DNA from: Thermoanaerobaculia bacterium
GTDB lineage: Bacteria > Acidobacteriota > Thermoanaerobaculia > Thermoanaerobaculales > Sulfomarinibacteraceae
Direction: 5' to 3'
Length of the DNA stretch: 64,000 bases
Assembly: GCA_027061805.1 (NCBI GenBank)
Contig: JAMOWA010000059.1
Coordinates: forward strand, 62,001-126,000
Position 1 is the stretch's first letter, and every line of letters starts with the position of its first letter. The translations under genes and the position numbers were made by a program. Below the pieces are notes generated by a model. It did not search any database. It was given only the letters and a program-made list of their open reading frames with translations, and was not told where the DNA came from. This document shows positions 61,840 to 64,000 of this stretch, in pieces.

Positions 61840-64000
61840 TCACTCCGGCCAGGCCAGCTCCACGGCGGTGCCGCCGGACTGGCGGTTCTTGAGCACCACG
61901 CGGCCCCCGTGGCGCTCCACCACGCTCCGGGCGATGGTCAGGCCGAGCCCCAGGCCGCGTCCCGTCGCCATCGAGGCGTTCCTGCCCTTCCAGAACGGCT
62001 CGAAGACGTGGGGTAGATCGTCCTCGGGAACACCCGGCCCCGCGTCCAGCACCCGGACCATCACCCAGGGGGTTCCCTCGTGGACGATCCTCTGGAGCTG
62101 GAGCTCCACCTCCCCGCCCTCGTCGCTGAACTCGATGGCGTTCTTCAGCACGGCCCGCAACGCCACGAACATGGAGGCCGCATCGCACCGGATGGCACCA
62201 AGGTCCGAGGGGGCCCGCACGTGGACCTCCACGTGGCGCCCGTCGGCCAGCTCCCGGAGCGGAGTCACCACGTTCCTCATCAGCTCGGGAAGGGTGATCT
62301 CGGTGATCTCGAAATCGGGAATGGCTCCCACCAGGACCCCGGCCTGGGCCACGCCCTCCATCATCTCCCCGAGCCGGTCGGCCTCCTCGCGGACGACCTC
62401 CACCAGGCGCCGGGCCTTGGGCGAGACGATCTCCCCGGACCCCGCCAGGATGCGGGATGCCGTGACGAGCGAGCTCACCGGTTCCTTGAGCTCGGCGGAG
62501 ATCCTGCCGATGAGGTCCCTCTTGAGGCTGTCGGTGGAGGCAAGCGCGGCGTAGGCCTCCTCCAGCAGGGCGTTCTTCTGGGTGAGCTCGGCGGCGAGCT
62601 TCCGGACCTCGTCGAGGGTGTCCTCCAGCTCCCCGGTGCGCCGGGCCACCTGGTCCTCCAGGTCCCGGTTCGCCTCGGACAGGCGTTTCCACGCCACCGC
62701 GTTGGCGTACACCACCGCCGCCGTGGAGGCGAGGACCGTGGCCAGCTGAAGGTCCTCCTCCTCGAGCTCCGGTCCGGAGGCACCGGCATAGGCCGTCAGC
62801 ATCCCCGCCAGCCTCCCCTGCACCGGAAGGGGCACGGCCAGGCCGGAACGGTACCCTGCCCTCTCCAGGACCTCCTCCACCGGTTCCGGGTCTCCCTCTC
62901 CGTCGGCCACCGTGACGAGACGCGGCTGCCTGTCCTCCAGGAGCCCCAGCGCCAGCGGCTCACCGGCCTCGTCGGTGGTGGCCAGCCACGGGTCTCTCGC
63001 CATGCCCCGGACGAGGGCCTCCTTGAGCTGGCCCGATCCCGGCACGAGCAGGACAGCCGCCGCCTGGACGTCCAGGAGACCGACCACGTCGTCAAGCAGC
63101 CGGCTGAAGACATCCTGGGGATCCCGCTCCTCTCCGGCGGCCCTGACGAAGTCGGACACTCCGCGGAGGATCCGGACCTTCCGCTCCAGCTGCTTCTGGA
63201 GCGTCTCCAGGCGCACGTTGAGGTCGGTCATGAGCACGTTGGCCCGGACCGCCTCCTCCACCAGGGCATCCCTGGTCAGGGTCTCTCCAGCGGCGGATGT
63301 GAGCTCGGGCTTGAGGATCGTGACGTGCTCCTCCGGAGGCGCGGTATCACGGTCCGTGGAGATCCTGGCCTCCACGAACGGCCGGAGGGCCGCCCGTGTC
63401 TGCTCCCGGAGGCGCTGCAGGACCGGCGTTCCCGTTCCGACCCCGAGCTTGTCGGCCACCGAGACCAGTGCGGCCTCTGTCACGGCGGCGAAGGCCTCCA
63501 TGACACCCTCACCGGTGATGGCCACCGAGGGGAAGGCGGACGCCCCCGTCACGTTGAGGTCCGATTCCATCTCGGCCACCGGGAGCACGTCGGGAAGGTC
63601 ACGCTTGTTGTACTGGAAGACCAGGGGCAGGTGCTCACTCTCGAGCCCGTTGGCGGCAAGATTCTCCCAGAGGTTCGCCAGGGACTTCACGTTGGCCTCC
63701 CGCTGGCTGGCCTGGGAGTCCGCCACGAACACGATGGCATCCGCCCCGGAGAGCACCGCCCGCCGCGTGGCGTTGTACTGCACCTGCCCCGGGACCGTGT
63801 AGAGCTGGAGGGCGAGCCGGAACCCCCGGATCCTCCCGAGCTCCAGCGCCAGGAGATCGAAGAACAGCGTCCTGTCCTGGGCTGTGTTCAGAGAGTACAG
63901 GCGGGTCCTCTGCTGGGGATCCGTCACGCGGTGGATGTGCTGCAGACAGGTGGTCTTCCCCCCGAGGGCAGGCCCGTAGTAGACCACCTTGATCTTGACC
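61840..64000 (-). CDS. MglA-like GTPase fused to GAF and histidine-kinase-like module (5' end off window)
   Basis: At least 719 residues; the start lies beyond the window because the frame continues as VKIKVVYYGPALGGKTT. Domains: MglA/Ras-like GTPase (P-loop GPALGGKTT, switch region TVPGQVQYNATRR, NKRD specificity motif), linker, GAF domain (about 270-430 from the window edge), coiled coil, dimerisation helix RISAELKEPVSSL, and HATPase_c (N-box KNAIEFS, DAGPGVPEDDLPHVFEPF, GRGLGLGLTIA). The H-box His is Ala, so self-phosphorylation at that site should be impossible. It may read GTPase state and act as a signalling scaffold or ATP-binding switch. Confidence 0.88.
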   Translation of the reverse strand, partial: VKIKVVYYGPALGGKTTCLQHIHRVTDPQQRTRLYSLNTAQDRTLFFDLLALELGRIRGFRLALQLYTVPGQVQYNATRRAVLSGADAIVFVADSQASQREANVKSLANLWENLAANGLESEHLPLVFQYNKRDLPDVLPVAEMESDLNVTGASAFPSVAITGEGVMEAFAAVTEAALVSVADKLGVGTGTPVLQRLREQTRAALRPFVEARISTDRDTAPPEEHVTILKPELTSAAGETLTRDALVEEAVRANVLMTDLNVRLETLQKQLERKVRILRGVSDFVRAAGEERDPQDVFSRLLDDVVGLLDVQAAAVLLVPGSGQLKEALVRGMARDPWLATTDEAGEPLALGLLEDRQPRLVTVADGEGDPEPVEEVLERAGYRSGLAVPLPVQGRLAGMLTAYAGASGPELEEEDLQLATVLASTAAVVYANAVAWKRLSEANRDLEDQVARRTGELEDTLDEVRKLAAELTQKNALLEEAYAALASTDSLKRDLIGRISAELKEPVSSLVTASRILAGSGEIVSPKARRLVEVVREEADRLGEMMEGVAQAGVLVGAIPDFEITEITLPELMRNVVTPLRELADGRHVEVHVRAPSDLGAIRCDAASMFVALRAVLKNAIEFSDEGGEVELQLQRIVHEGTPWVMVRVLDAGPGVPEDDLPHVFEPFWKGRNASMATGRGLGLGLTIARSVVERHGGRVVLKNRQSGGTAVELAWPE

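Overview
The window is 64 kb of high-GC, Gram-negative-type chromosome. The signs are an outer-membrane secretin and TonB receptor, a type IV pilus operon, lipoproteins and periplasmic PPIases. No rRNA or phylum marker is present; an Acidobacteriota-like lineage is my guess from the gene mix (MglA-type GTPase fused to a kinase module, DUF4388/PATAN protein, secretin with a cohesin-like tail), not something the sequence proves. Gene starts fall into two classes: ordinary Shine-Dalgarno starts, and starts 5-9 nt downstream of a TAnnnT -10 box with no Shine-Dalgarno, which suggests leaderless mRNAs.

Left flank (1-5.7 kb): a SEC-C/repeat protein, tRNA-Asn, a DUF3891 protein, an amidase, and a nucleotidyltransferase/small-protein pair. 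Defence island (5.7-18.35 kb): a seven-gene, same-strand, tightly packed operon that looks like a DISARM variant. Its order is m5C methyltransferase, endonuclease III-like glycosylase with an intact 4Fe-4S loop, two unrecognised proteins, a NERD-nuclease/SF1 helicase, DrmA helicase, and DrmB (DUF1998). No DrmC-type PLD nuclease is present. The island looks less GC-rich than its surroundings and is bracketed by ~105-bp imperfect direct repeats. The right repeat ends in the 3' end of tRNA-fMet.

Core genes (18.3-33.4 kb): tRNA-fMet, an FtsB-like protein, enolase and a phosphohexomutase; a membrane protein; an NtrC-like regulator lacking the sigma-54 contact loop with its membrane histidine kinase; deoC; efp; two parvulin-type chaperones; a YhaM-like nuclease; a SelW-like selenoprotein with an in-frame UGA and a SECIS-like hairpin; and an ECF sigma/anti-sigma pair. 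Pilus operon (33.4-43.7 kb): a secretin-type domain protein, PilC, PilB, PilM, PilN, PilO, PilP, PilQ and three pseudopilins. pilQ carries a paired +1/-1 frame disturbance.

Right part (43.7-64 kb): M16 peptidase, dUTPase and a beta-lactamase-fold hydrolase; a cobalamin riboswitch controlling a BtuB-like receptor; a two-gene cytochrome bd-like/cytochrome c membrane complex; Fur; TyrS; a degenerate M16 protein; 2-Cys peroxiredoxin and ferritin (oxidative stress and iron); an ATP-grasp protein; a DUF4388 protein; an epimerase; and, cut by the window edge, an MglA-like GTPase fused to a histidine-kinase-like module whose phosphoacceptor His is replaced by Ala. Dispersed elements are a ~200-bp inverted repeat pair (51.3/56.5 kb) and degenerate hexanucleotide-period tracts (21.5 and 61.5-61.8 kb).
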